A DNA stretch of 64,000 bases from Mucilaginibacter sp. OK268 (GTDB lineage: Bacteria > Bacteroidota > Bacteroidia > Sphingobacteriales > Sphingobacteriaceae): contig NZ_FNJV01000011.1 in NCBI RefSeq assembly GCF_900103125.1, positions 1 to 64,000 on the forward strand, given 5' to 3'. Positions 44,457 through 53,106 of this stretch are shown in pieces (position 1 is the first letter of the stretch; each line of letters opens with the position of its first letter). The notes beneath the pieces were generated by a model. It was not told the origin of the DNA. It saw nothing but the letters and a program-made list of their open reading frames with translations, and made no database searches. Both the position numbers and the translations under genes were made by a program.

Positions 44457-44480
44457 TGCCTAAAAAAGGGCTTTTTTATA

Positions 44481-44828
44481 CTATAAATCGTCCTCGGCCG
44501 CCATCAATATAGCCTTTTTGGCTGCGGTGTCGGCAATGGTTTTCTTCTGTTTATGCTTTTCTATCTGCTTGCGGAGACTTTCAATGGCCAGATCGGTAGC
44601 TTCTTCAAAGCTTTTGCATTTCTCTTTTGCAAAAATCTGGTTACCCGGAAGCAACAATTTTATCTCCGTTATTTTATTTGCCTCATCTTCTACATTTTCC
44701 AGTTTTAAATAAACTTCCCCGCTAATTATCTGATCATAAAACGTATCCAGCTTATCAGCCTTTTTCTGAATAAAATCTAATAATTTCCTGTCTGCGGTAA
44801 AATGAATTGATTGCACTGTAATTTTCAT
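44481..44828 (-). CDS. Ribosome hibernation-promoting factor (short HPF/RaiA family)
   Basis: The 115-residue protein has the single HPF/YfiA domain and no long C-terminal dimer domain. Blocks are QSIHFTADRKLLDFIQKKADKLDTF near residues 5-29 and KSFEEATDLAIESLRKQIEKHK near 75-96. It binds the 30S decoding region in starved cells and blocks translation. It follows xerC by 14 bases and ends at a strong terminator. The nearby rpsU and tRNA genes give a translation theme to the cluster. Confidence 0.92.
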   Translation of the reverse strand: MKITVQSIHFTADRKLLDFIQKKADKLDTFYDQIISGEVYLKLENVEDEANKITEIKLLLPGNQIFAKEKCKSFEEATDLAIESLRKQIEKHKQKKTIADTAAKKAILMAAEDDL

Positions 44829-44842
44829 GTTTCCTCCTTGAA

Positions 44843-45754
44843 TTACGCCTTTGGATGGGCTTGTTTGTAAATAGACTTTAATCTTTCAACTGAATTGTGT
44901 GTATAAATTTGGGTTGCGCTTAAATTAGCATGGCCCAAAAGTTCTTTTATTGAATTTAAATCGGCTCCGTTGTTGAGCAAACTTGTTGCAAACGTGTGCC
45001 GGAGTACGTGGGGGCTCTTTTTATCCTGGGTTGATATGTTGGAGAGGTATTTATGCACTATTAAATATATTAGTTTGGGGTAAGCATCTGCGCCCTTATT
45101 TGTAACGATTAATGTTAGTGAATTGTTATCAAAATTTTGATTTTTCTTTAACTCCAGGTATTTACCCAGCAAGGTATGCAGTTCGGTGTTCACCGGTATA
45201 ATGCGTTCTTTGTTTCGTTTACCCAACACCTTTAGGGTACCCTCATAATTGTTAATATCCTGATCCTTAAGACCCAGGAGCTCGGCAAGGCGCATACCGG
45301 TACCAAACAACATTTCAACCACCAGCTTGTCGCGCTGACCTATAAAATCATTTGTAAATATTTCGTTATCATCCAGCATCTGGGTCAACCGGGCGTCCTC
45401 AACAACTGCCGGAAGATTCTTGGGTATTTTTTGCGACCGTATTTTGGATGTTGGATTATCGGTAATAACACCTTCCTGCAATAAAAATTTAAAGTACTTA
45501 CGCAGCGTGGCCATTTTGCGGTTTACGGAACGGGCTATAATTTTTTGCCCCATAAGCTCCACCATCCAGTTACGAATGTCCTGATAGCTTATCTGGCCGG
45601 GATGGGTAATACTTGATTCAGAGGCGTCATTTACCCCTCCTGTATTGTTCAAAAAGCGCATGAACTGATCCAAGTCTGATCTATAAGCCGACACCGTGTG
45701 GGGAGAGTATCGCTTTTCGAACTTAATGTATTGGATAAAACGCTCTAAAAACAT
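44843..45754 (-). CDS. xerC: Tyrosine recombinase XerC
   Basis: I start at the ATG at 45754 (MFLERFIQYIKFEKRYSPHT), the family start; a longer frame adds 12 unrelated residues. The protein is 303 residues long. It has an N-terminal SAM-like core-binding domain and a catalytic domain with Arg in GTGMRLAEL and Lys in LGKRNKERI. HVLRHTFA supplies the HxxR, LGHANLSATQIY supplies His, and Tyr is the nucleophile. It resolves chromosome dimers at dif together with XerD. It lies between rpsU and the hpf gene, a stable arrangement in this phylum, so it is not a sign of a mobile element. Confidence 0.93.
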   Translation of the reverse strand: MFLERFIQYIKFEKRYSPHTVSAYRSDLDQFMRFLNNTGGVNDASESSITHPGQISYQDIRNWMVELMGQKIIARSVNRKMATLRKYFKFLLQEGVITDNPTSKIRSQKIPKNLPAVVEDARLTQMLDDNEIFTNDFIGQRDKLVVEMLFGTGMRLAELLGLKDQDINNYEGTLKVLGKRNKERIIPVNTELHTLLGKYLELKKNQNFDNNSLTLIVTNKGADAYPKLIYLIVHKYLSNISTQDKKSPHVLRHTFATSLLNNGADLNSIKELLGHANLSATQIYTHNSVERLKSIYKQAHPKA

Positions 45755-45838
45755 AAAAACTATTTGAACATCCAGAGATTGAATGTACAAATAGTTTTAA
45801 TATAGTGTTAAGAAATTTGAAAAATTCTTTTACAAGAA

Positions 45839-46030
45839 TTAAACAGTTTCCTGATTCATATTTTGCTTGTAGATTGCATGTTTAACAACATGACGACGAG
45901 TTACAGATTTTTTCTCGAATGCCTGACGGCTGCGAAGTTCTCTCAACACACCTGTTTTCTCAAATTTTTTCTTGAAGCGTTTCAATGCTTTATCTAATGA
46001 TTCGCCTTCTTTTACGTTGATAATGATCAT
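45839..46030 (-). CDS. rpsU: 30S ribosomal protein bS21
   Basis: I use the ATG at 46030, giving 63 residues beginning MIIINVKEGESLDKALKRFKK; an upstream TTG at 46054 adds eight residues that overlap the Shine-Dalgarno region. The protein is very basic with RELRSRQAFEKKSVTRR, as the family requires. In Bacteroidota ribosomes bS21 (with bS6 and bS18) helps hide the 16S anti-Shine-Dalgarno, and rpsU is known to keep a strong Shine-Dalgarno sequence, a proposed feedback device. Here AAAGGAGGT lies 12 bases before the ATG. Confidence 0.96.
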   Translation of the reverse strand: MIIINVKEGESLDKALKRFKKKFEKTGVLRELRSRQAFEKKSVTRRHVVKHAIYKQNMNQETV

Positions 46031-46042
46031 AATTCCTAAAAT

Positions 46043-46060
46043 ACCTCCTTTCAAGGAGGG
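46043..46060 (-). promoter_or_regulatory. rpsU leader: strong Shine-Dalgarno paired with a CCTCCTT arm
   Basis: On the minus strand CCTCCTT (46053-46059) is followed by GA and then AAGGAGG (46044-46050), an exact reverse complement. This allows six pairs with a TGAA loop. The pairing would close the Shine-Dalgarno sequence of rpsU. Strong Shine-Dalgarno sites are rare in this phylum. Confidence 0.7.
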
Positions 46061-46061
46061 T

Positions 46062-46091
46062 CAAAGGTAAGCACAAATATTTGAAAATCAA
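46062..46091 (-). promoter_or_regulatory. rpsU promoter
   Basis: Minus-strand TTG (46089-46091, within TTTGA), a 19-base spacer and TACCTTTG (46062-46069) fit the Bacteroidota consensus exactly. The start would fall at about 46055-46058, right at the edge of the leader hairpin, giving a leader of under 30 bases. Confidence 0.65.
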
Positions 46092-46140
46092 ATAGGATGT
46101 GTAATTTTTTATACCTACATCAATTATATAATGCTTACAT

Positions 46141-46177
46141 AAACAACAAAGGCCGCCAATGGCAGCCTTTGTTGTTT
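46141..46177 (-). terminator. Hairpin after susD
   Basis: A 13-bp outer stem (46141-46153 with 46165-46177), one C-A mismatch and an inner GCC/GGC stem lie 14 bases past the susD stop. The T-rich tail is short but present. Confidence 0.7.
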
Positions 46178-46190
46178 ATTGTTCGGTATG

Positions 46191-47684
46191 TTATTGTCTA
46201 TCCCAGTATACCCTGGTATTAAGCGCATCCGGGCCTTGACGGGCAACTACAGCGTTATAGTTAGTCTTGTTCAGGTCAATCTCTGTTTGAGGATATTGTT
46301 GCCTGCGCGGAATATTTCCGCCTGGGCTCAACGCTCCCGGCACAGGATCAAGTAATTTTGGAAAACCTGTTCTGCGATACTCAGCCCATGATTCCCAGCC
46401 ATCACCTAAAAATCCGGCTATCCATTTTTGTGTTATGATCTGGTTTACTGCCGTTGCAGCGGAGAACTTAACCGAGCTTTGTGCCAGATAAGCTGATGCC
46501 GTAGTAATTCCATATTGCGCTAATGATGCAGTAACGCCCTGGTTATAATAATTTTCAGCTGTCGCGTCGCCTCCTGATATCCAACCCAAATGAGCTGCCT
46601 CTGCTTCCGTAAATAATACTTGTGCATAAGATGTCCATACCGATGGGGATCCCTGATCGGAAACGGCTATGCCGATCTGTGAAATATTACCGGGCAATTT
46701 TCTTGTTCCGATCTTGAAAGCGCTCAATGCTGCACCATTGGTACCGTACTGCAGGCCCACATAATCGCCACTGGATGTTGGTGCTACTAAAACAGACAAA
46801 CGTGGGTCATTGAATCCTTTCAAAGTATTTACAAAAATGCTGCTTACCGCATAATCATAGCGGCTGCGATAATTAGTAAAATATGGATTTTCGTTAGTTT
46901 GTGCTGCCAGATAAGTGTAAACAGCGTTTTCTTCATTTGAACTCATTAATCCGGCGGCAAAAGCTTTTGCGAATTCTGTTCTACCCGTTGCCGGATCAAT
47001 TTTTGATAATCGTAAAGCCATTATAGCGTGCAGGGAGTTAGCCCAGTGTTTCCATTTATTGTTATCGCCCTGAAACAAGATATCCTGAGTTAATGCACCA
47101 TTATTATCAAATTGTGCCTGCGCCTCATCAAGCTCTTTCATCAGATCGGTATAAATATCCTTTTGAGCATCAAAGGCCGGTGTAAAACCCGACGCACCTT
47201 TTAATGCCTGGCTATATGGAATATCGCCCCACCTGTCTGTTATTGTTAAATAAATAAAGGCTTTAAGTATACGCGCAGCCGCTAACTGGTTATTATTTGA
47301 ACCATATTTAACAACGTCCTGTAATTTTCCTTTAACGGGATCCTGATTAAGATCAATAATAGTTTGCAGATCTTTTAAAGGTCCGGTATAATAAGTCTGG
47401 TAGTCATACTGACGTAGTGAAAACAACGACTCATTAGTATACTGTGTTTCGGAAAGATATTGCGAATACAGCTCGCCTGCGTAAGAGTTCAGGTTTGTTG
47501 TTGCTCCCGCTCCGTTTATGCCACCCAAAGCCTGCACGGCACTATTAAACATAAAACCGGTTTGTACCGTAGTTGCCTGGTTGGGATTAACATTAACATC
47601 GCCGCCAACCTTACATGAAGCCAGTATAATTACGCCGGCCCCAATAATGTATGTAAATTTATTTATAAAGAATATTCTTTTCAT
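46191..47684 (-). CDS. SusD/RagB-family nutrient-binding outer-membrane lipoprotein
   Basis: The 497-residue protein has a lipoprotein signal with lipobox LASC near residues 21-24, then an asparagine-rich start (VNVNPNQATT). Helical SusD-type blocks follow: LKAFIYLTITDRWGDIPYSQAL near residues 139-160 and ITQKWIAGFLGDGWESWAEYRRTGFPKL near 413-440. It forms the lid of the SusC pore and captures substrate at the cell surface. It follows susC by 13 bases. No glycosidase or sensor gene is attached, so the substrate, sugar or peptide, is unknown. Confidence 0.94.
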   Translation of the reverse strand: MKRIFFINKFTYIIGAGVIILASCKVGGDVNVNPNQATTVQTGFMFNSAVQALGGINGAGATTNLNSYAGELYSQYLSETQYTNESLFSLRQYDYQTYYTGPLKDLQTIIDLNQDPVKGKLQDVVKYGSNNNQLAAARILKAFIYLTITDRWGDIPYSQALKGASGFTPAFDAQKDIYTDLMKELDEAQAQFDNNGALTQDILFQGDNNKWKHWANSLHAIMALRLSKIDPATGRTEFAKAFAAGLMSSNEENAVYTYLAAQTNENPYFTNYRSRYDYAVSSIFVNTLKGFNDPRLSVLVAPTSSGDYVGLQYGTNGAALSAFKIGTRKLPGNISQIGIAVSDQGSPSVWTSYAQVLFTEAEAAHLGWISGGDATAENYYNQGVTASLAQYGITTASAYLAQSSVKFSAATAVNQIITQKWIAGFLGDGWESWAEYRRTGFPKLLDPVPGALSPGGNIPRRQQYPQTEIDLNKTNYNAVVARQGPDALNTRVYWDRQ

Positions 47685-47697
47685 GATTTAAGATGCT

Positions 47698-50600
47698 TTA
47701 GAAGGTTAGTTTAAGATTAAACCCGATGTTCTTTGTTGCCGGAAGCTGACCGCCTTCAAAAAACGATGATTCCAGTTGTGATGGGTCAATCCCCCTGTCT
47801 TTGGTTTTGGCATATATTAACCATGGGTTTTGCGTAGTAATTGCAAAATAAGCAGTTTGGAATGGCGTTTTCTTTAGTAAGTTCTTAGGGAAATTATAGC
47901 CCAAGCTCACCTCTCTCAGTTTAATATATGTAGCATCAAATGTCCATTTTTCCCATAGCTGACTATACACAGATTCATAAAGATAACGGGTATCTGTATA
48001 AGTGGTATTTACTGAGCCATCTTCATGCACGCCTTTTACTAAGGTTCCGCCACCATCTGCTACAGGATCACGTTTTGGTTTACCCTTGTCATTCAAGCCT
48101 GCAGTTTCTGCACCAAGACCAGACCCATTCATATTAGCCTGGGTAATAGAAACAAATTTGCCGCCTTTCTGAAAATCAATAGATATACCCAGGGTTACGC
48201 CTTTATAATTAAAGGTATTGGTAAAACCTCCCGTATAACTTGGCAACATACTACCTAAATGAACATTATCCTGGATTTCTGGAACACCATCAGCATCAAC
48301 TATGATATTACCGCTTTTATCGCGCACATATCCAGCTCCTATTAATTCGCCGTATGAACTGCCCACTAACCCATTCACATTAAAACCAGATGTACCTACG
48401 TAGGCAAATCCTGTTACACCACCAGGTGCGGTTGCAGTACCTGCCGGAAAGGTATACCCTGAAATACCCGCGCCTCCTGTGCCATCAGGTGCTACTTTTA
48501 AGTTGGTAACACCAGGGTATAAGGAAATAATCTTGTTACGGTTAAATGATATGTTAAAATCTGTGTTCCAGGTAAACTCTTTTGATTTGACCGGAGTACC
48601 ACCCAGAGATATTTCAATACCGTGATTTTTGATAGAACCGGCGTTCACTACAGCCGTTGAATAACCAGATGCACCATTAACTGGCAATGACAAGATCTGA
48701 TCCTTTGCATTACGTGTATAATAGTTGAAATCAAAACGTATACGATCACGTAAGAAATGCAATTCTGTACCAGCTTCATATGCAGTTGACAATGTTGGTC
48801 TTAAATTGGCATTTGGCAGGGTATTAGGTACAAACTGTATCGGATCAGTACCGTGGGGAGTAGTACTTAAATTATAGGTTTGATATATCTGATAAGGATT
48901 TGTATCAGATCCTAATCTCGCGGCTGATAATCTTATTTTACCAAAGTTTAAAATATCGTTTTTAGGTAAAAGCTCGGTAAATACGAATGAACCCGAAAGC
49001 CCCCCATACCAGTATGAATTATTATTCACAGGCAGCGTTGAGGAAATGTCATTACGCACGTTAAAATCCAGGTACAAGAAATCTTTGTATCCAAATGAAG
49101 TATAGCCATAATAACTATTTACACGGTTCAAAAATTTAAGGCTGGTAGCTGTTGGTGCGTCAAGCGAATTTTGGATAGTATACAGATCTGGGATAGCTAA
49201 ACCACCATTAGTATTTCCGGCGGTATAAAGCTGGCGATCTTCCCGAACTTCAGCATATACAGCCGCCTTTACAGAAAGATCTCCGAAAATATGATTGTAT
49301 CCCAAAGTGGCTAATGCATTGGTTTCGCGGTATTGATAGGTACTTTGTGTATAAGAATCAGGATTTATAGTTCCTGTACCTACACGATTGTTATCATCCC
49401 GGTTCAAAAGGTCTTCACGGGCAATAACTGATAAGGTCAAATCATTCGTGAATTTATAGGCAGCCGTGATATTGCCATATACACGCTTATTATGTGATTC
49501 TGATGTATTTACATAAGCTTCTGTAAATGGGTTATCCCAATATTTAGGTGTTAGGTCATTAGGCCCGGTAATGTTCCAGGTTGTGTAAGTACCATCTGGT
49601 CTTTGATAATTCCTTAGCGCATCGATCTCATTATCGCGATGAAACCACTGGCTAAATGAGCCTATGGTTTGCTGGCCATAACCTTCCTGCGGAATATTAT
49701 TCAGGTTCTCCTGGAAAAAGTTAATGTTGGCACTAACCGAGAATTTCTTGGTTAATTTAATCTCGCCGTCTAACCCAACGTTATTACGTTGCTGGCTCGT
49801 GTTTGGAGATATACCAGAGCGACTAACATTGGTATAAGAAACCCTAAAGTTGTAATCATCCGAAGCCTTAGAGAAAGCTACATTGGTGTTGGCTGTAGCT
49901 CCTGTGCGGTAAAAATCACGTACGTTGTTGGGTTGGGCAACAAATGGCTTTAATTTGCCATAGCCTGGGTTTGAGGGATCCCAGAAATACCAGGGAGCAT
50001 ATAATGTACCATCCAGTTTAGGTCCCCAGCTTTCGTCAACACTATAGTTGTAGTATTTTACTCCGGTAAAATTAGCGTTGGAGGCAGGAGCACCTTCAGC
50101 CGGGTTGTAGGTATAAGTTAACCAATTCTGATCGTCGCCACCACCGTATTCATTTTGGTATTTAGGCAGCGTAGTTACTGTTTCAAAAGAAGTTGACTGA
50201 TTAAAGGAAACACCAATACCTTTGTTTGATCCTTTTTTAAGGGTTACAACAATAGCTCCCTCAGATGCTCTTTGCCCGTACAATGCAGTAGCCGCAGGGC
50301 CTTTCAACACAGTTGCCGACTCGATATCATCATTGTTGATAGCATTAGGATCCGTAACCACCCCATTTACAACGTAAATTGGACTCCCGCCGGATAATGA
50401 ATTGATACCGCGGATACGAATAGTTGAAGTTCCGAATTTAGCACCCGATCCACCTAATACCTGTACACCCGAAACCTTACCAGCTAATGCTGTATTAAGA
50501 TCGGTTTGCTTGGTAAGTGTAAGATCATCGCCTTTAACTGCCTGGGCGGCATAGCCCAGTGATTTTTGTTGGCGCGAAATGCCCAGAGCTGTTACAATTA

Positions 50601-50913
50601 CTTCATTTAGGCCCTTGCTTGATGATATCAGAACAACATTTAGTTGACTATTTCCACCTACAGGAACATCCTGGGTGGTATAACCAATAAAACTAAATGA
50701 TAAAATTGCATTAGCGGGAACATTTAAGGAAAACTTACCGTTGATACCAGTTTGGGTACCGGTAGTTGTTCCTTTTACTTTTACGGTTACACCAGGCAAG
50801 GGTAACCCATCTTCTTTAGCCGTTACTGTACCGGTAATGGTTTGGCTTTGCGCAAAGAGCTGTGTAACAGCCAATAATAAAAAGCACAAAACAAGGAGTA
50901 TTCTTTTTTCCAT
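47698..50913 (-). CDS. SusC/RagA-family TonB-linked outer-membrane transporter
   Basis: The 1071-residue protein has a signal peptide ending LFAQ near residue 21. A carboxypeptidase-like regulatory domain follows (ITGTVTAKEDGLPLPGVTVKVKG to FSFIGYTTQDV, residues 24-82). The plug has the SusC motif VVTALGISRQQKSLGYA near 106-122 and VLKGPAATALYGQRASEGAIVV near 201-222. A 22-strand barrel then runs to the terminal Phe, which directs assembly by BAM. With SusD it imports large substrates using TonB energy. The upstream 382 bases hold two strong hairpins. Confidence 0.95.
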   Translation of the reverse strand: MEKRILLVLCFLLLAVTQLFAQSQTITGTVTAKEDGLPLPGVTVKVKGTTTGTQTGINGKFSLNVPANAILSFSFIGYTTQDVPVGGNSQLNVVLISSSKGLNEVIVTALGISRQQKSLGYAAQAVKGDDLTLTKQTDLNTALAGKVSGVQVLGGSGAKFGTSTIRIRGINSLSGGSPIYVVNGVVTDPNAINNDDIESATVLKGPAATALYGQRASEGAIVVTLKKGSNKGIGVSFNQSTSFETVTTLPKYQNEYGGGDDQNWLTYTYNPAEGAPASNANFTGVKYYNYSVDESWGPKLDGTLYAPWYFWDPSNPGYGKLKPFVAQPNNVRDFYRTGATANTNVAFSKASDDYNFRVSYTNVSRSGISPNTSQQRNNVGLDGEIKLTKKFSVSANINFFQENLNNIPQEGYGQQTIGSFSQWFHRDNEIDALRNYQRPDGTYTTWNITGPNDLTPKYWDNPFTEAYVNTSESHNKRVYGNITAAYKFTNDLTLSVIAREDLLNRDDNNRVGTGTINPDSYTQSTYQYRETNALATLGYNHIFGDLSVKAAVYAEVREDRQLYTAGNTNGGLAIPDLYTIQNSLDAPTATSLKFLNRVNSYYGYTSFGYKDFLYLDFNVRNDISSTLPVNNNSYWYGGLSGSFVFTELLPKNDILNFGKIRLSAARLGSDTNPYQIYQTYNLSTTPHGTDPIQFVPNTLPNANLRPTLSTAYEAGTELHFLRDRIRFDFNYYTRNAKDQILSLPVNGASGYSTAVVNAGSIKNHGIEISLGGTPVKSKEFTWNTDFNISFNRNKIISLYPGVTNLKVAPDGTGGAGISGYTFPAGTATAPGGVTGFAYVGTSGFNVNGLVGSSYGELIGAGYVRDKSGNIIVDADGVPEIQDNVHLGSMLPSYTGGFTNTFNYKGVTLGISIDFQKGGKFVSITQANMNGSGLGAETAGLNDKGKPKRDPVADGGGTLVKGVHEDGSVNTTYTDTRYLYESVYSQLWEKWTFDATYIKLREVSLGYNFPKNLLKKTPFQTAYFAITTQNPWLIYAKTKDRGIDPSQLESSFFEGGQLPATKNIGFNLKLTF

Positions 50914-51126
50914 AGAAAAGAAATTAGTTAATAGTTAAGCGGGTAAAGCTACTCAGCCCCCACAAAAAAAACCAAATAAAGTTTGTAACATTTCTTTTAC
51001 AAACAATTATTTAACTATACAGTTTGATTTTTTTCTAATCAACTAAAACAAATCGCTTTTAGCCTCGTTATATTTCAATTACTGATCCATTCAGTTAATA
51101 ATAAGACAGTTAATTTAGTTAATTAA

Positions 51127-51161
51127 AAACAGGGAAAATACGCGAGGTATTTTCCCTGTTT
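51127..51161 (-). terminator. Strong hairpin terminator upstream of susC
   Basis: A perfect 14-bp stem (51127-51140 with 51148-51161, loop of 7) is followed on the minus strand by five T and AT-rich sequence. No annotated gene ends here, so it may end a small RNA or back up the terminator at 51233-51276. Confidence 0.8.
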
Positions 51162-51232
51162 GCTTTTCTGTAACTATCAGTTACATAGGTTAATAATAAC
51201 AAAATACCCCGTTACCAAATCGCATTTATTTT

Positions 51233-51276
51233 AGAACAAAAAAAGGATGGGCAAATGCCCATCCTTTTTTTGTTCT
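51233..51276 (-). terminator. 20-bp perfect terminator after the 26-codon gene
   Basis: AGAAC-A7-GGATGGGC (51233-51252) pairs perfectly with 51257-51276 around a 4-base loop. The stem itself has a T7 run on each strand, so it can work in both directions. It lies 20 bases past the small gene's stop. Confidence 0.88.
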
Positions 51277-51295
51277 ATCGGGATAATACCGTTAA

Positions 51296-51376
51296 TTATT
51301 TGGCAACTTTTTTAGCTGGGATCAAGGGTAATATAATAACAGCTAAAAACGCAACAACTTCTAATACAACTAACAT
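51296..51376 (-). CDS. Small hydrophobic peptide, 26 residues, function unknown
   Basis: An ATG at 51376 opens a 26-codon frame: MLVVLEVVAFLAVII, then LPLIPAKKVAK, then TAA. It is one hydrophobic helix (about residues 2-19) with a lysine-rich end, which predicts a single-pass membrane peptide with the basic end in the cytoplasm. An A-rich leader precedes the ATG, the usual start context in this phylum. A very strong terminator follows 20 bases after the stop, which supports a real transcript. No family is recognised. It is not a toxin I can name, although some type I toxins have this shape. Confidence 0.6.
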   Translation of the reverse strand: MLVVLEVVAFLAVIILPLIPAKKVAK

Positions 51377-51930
51377 AACTTTAATTTTTTTGATTAATAT
51401 TTAATTCTTTTCCGCATGGGTTGCCGCTAAAAACATGCCATCACTGAAAAGTTATTTTTATCAGAAAATTGGGTAATTTTTGATTTTGTTGAAATTTAAA
51501 AATCAATGGAAAAACAAATAGATTATTAAATTTTAAGGCTGATTTTCGATAAGTGATGATAAAAAACCGATTTTCAAGAGTAATAAATCCTGATTTATTA
51601 AAAAACACAGGTGTTTATGCCAGATAAATCTGACAGAATACCTAAAACCCCTTAAAAATAAAAAGCAAAAAAATGGTTTTGCAGTTTAACTCCATCGGCC
51701 ATTAAGCAATGGTCAGTTTTTCAATTTTTCGTCAAACTAAATCAGGGAATCATATAGATTCTTTTTCAGTTAGTCATCAGCGTGTAAATATTGTCAATTT
51801 GTCAGCAAGCATGACAAAGCACAACTTACTGACAAACAGACATTTAAAAATAGCAAATGAAAGGGGTTAAACCCCAGGTAAATTGGGTCTTAACAGCAAG
51901 TAAGTTATTAGCAATATGTTGATATGATCT
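51377..51930. other. 554-base AT-rich gap between the small gene and the acyl-CoA dehydrogenase
   Basis: This region is downstream of the acyl-CoA dehydrogenase and upstream of the small peptide gene on the minus strand. GGGGTTAAACCCC at 51863-51875, with a few T on the minus side, is a weak terminator candidate. A cluster of TTGTCA/TGACAA words lies at 51791-51835. No gene was seen. Confidence 0.55.
51791..51835. repeat. Cluster of four TTGTCA/TGACAA words
   Basis: TTGTCA occurs at 51791 and 51799, and its complement TGACAA at 51812 and 51830, within 45 bases. The middle pair forms an inverted repeat with a 7-base gap. It could be an operator for the downstream small gene or susC; nothing else supports that. 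Confidence 0.4.
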
Positions 51931-53106
51931 CTATCCTCTCAATACTTCCCTGCTAATCACGATCTTTTGTATTTCTGATGTCCCCTCGCCTATGGTACAC
52001 AACTTAGCGTCGCGGTAGTATTTTTCAACCGGGAAATCCTTGGTATAACCATATCCGCCAAATATCTGTACAGCTTCGTTAGCGGTACGTACCGCTACCT
52101 CAGATGCATAATACTTAGCCATGGCCGATTGCTTGGTTACCGGCAGATGCCTGGTTTTCAGGTCGGCAGCCTGCATCACCAAAAGTTCAGCGGCCTCGAT
52201 CTCTGTAGCCATATCAGCCAGCTTAAAAGATATCCCCTGGAAATTGCTGATCGATTGTCCAAATTGCTTACGCTCTTTGGAGTAAGCCACCGCGGCTTCA
52301 AACGCGCCCTTTGCAATGCCTAATGATAAAGCAGCTATAGAAATACGACCACCATCCAATACAGTCATAGCCTGTTTAAAGCCTTCGCCCTGCATACCCA
52401 GTAGGTTTTCTTTCGGTACCCGGCAATTATCAAATATAAGCTCGGTAGTTTCTGAGGCCCGCATACCCATCTTATTTTCCTTTTTGCCATGGGTAAAACC
52501 AGGTGTACCTTTTTCAATAACTAAGGCCGATATCCCTTTCGAATCGCCTTTTTCCCCTGTCCGCACCATCACTACCGCCACATTACCCGATTTACCATGG
52601 GTAATAAAGTTTTTTGAACCATTTACTATATAATGATCGCCATCCAATACAGCTGTAGTAGCCATACCCATCGCGTCAGATCCGGTGTTCGACTCGGTAA
52701 GTCCCCAGGCTCCCAACCATTCCGCTGTAGCTAGTTTAGGCAGCCATTTGAGTTTTTGTTCTTCGTTACCAAAAGCCAGTATATGGCCGGTGCATAAAGA
52801 ATTATGTGCTGCCAGCGACAAACCTATCGAACCGCATACCCGGGCAATTTCTGATATGACGGTTACATATTCGGCATACCCAAAACCCGAGCCGCCGTAC
52901 TGTTCAGGTACAACTACACCCATCATACCCAGTTCGCCCATTTGTTTAAATAATTCAAGCGGAAAATGCTGCGCCTCATCCCATTCCATTACGTGTGGTC
53001 TGATATTTTTTTCGGCAAAATCCTTGGCCATCTGGCCCACCATGCGTTGGTTATCGTTAATAGAAAAATCAAACCCTACAGGGCTGTCTGTTAATAAAGA
53101 ATCCAT
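51931..53106 (-). CDS. Acyl-CoA dehydrogenase
   Basis: The 391-residue FAD enzyme introduces a trans-2 double bond into acyl-CoA. It shows GAWGLTESNTGSDAMGM near residues 132-148 (FAD/substrate region), MGMRASETTELIFDNC near 211-226, and SKERKQFGQSISNFQ near 275-289. The catalytic Glu is in TIGEGTSEIQK near residue 378. Motifs fit short-chain or branched-chain dehydrogenases; chain specificity cannot be told. It stands alone between gaps, with its start 145 bases from the SGNH gene's end. Confidence 0.95.
   Translation of the reverse strand: MDSLLTDSPVGFDFSINDNQRMVGQMAKDFAEKNIRPHVMEWDEAQHFPLELFKQMGELGMMGVVVPEQYGGSGFGYAEYVTVISEIARVCGSIGLSLAAHNSLCTGHILAFGNEEQKLKWLPKLATAEWLGAWGLTESNTGSDAMGMATTAVLDGDHYIVNGSKNFITHGKSGNVAVVMVRTGEKGDSKGISALVIEKGTPGFTHGKKENKMGMRASETTELIFDNCRVPKENLLGMQGEGFKQAMTVLDGGRISIAALSLGIAKGAFEAAVAYSKERKQFGQSISNFQGISFKLADMATEIEAAELLVMQAADLKTRHLPVTKQSAMAKYYASEVAVRTANEAVQIFGGYGYTKDFPVEKYYRDAKLCTIGEGTSEIQKIVISREVLRG

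Larger units (their letters stand above)
50914..51295. other. 382-base region between susC and the 26-codon gene
   Basis: This region holds the susC leader and two perfect hairpins (51127-51161 and 51233-51276), listed separately. Between them about 70 bases on the minus strand would form a short transcript, or just the read-through part. No clear TAnnTTTG box for susC was found. Confidence 0.6.

Noticed and set aside
44843..45754. Tyrosine recombinase as sign of an integrated element
   Set aside because: Sequence and position between rpsU and hpf fit the housekeeping XerC; no att repeats or phage genes are nearby.
46031..46054. TTG start for rpsU eight codons upstream
   Set aside because: It would place the start inside the Shine-Dalgarno hairpin and add residues absent from the family.
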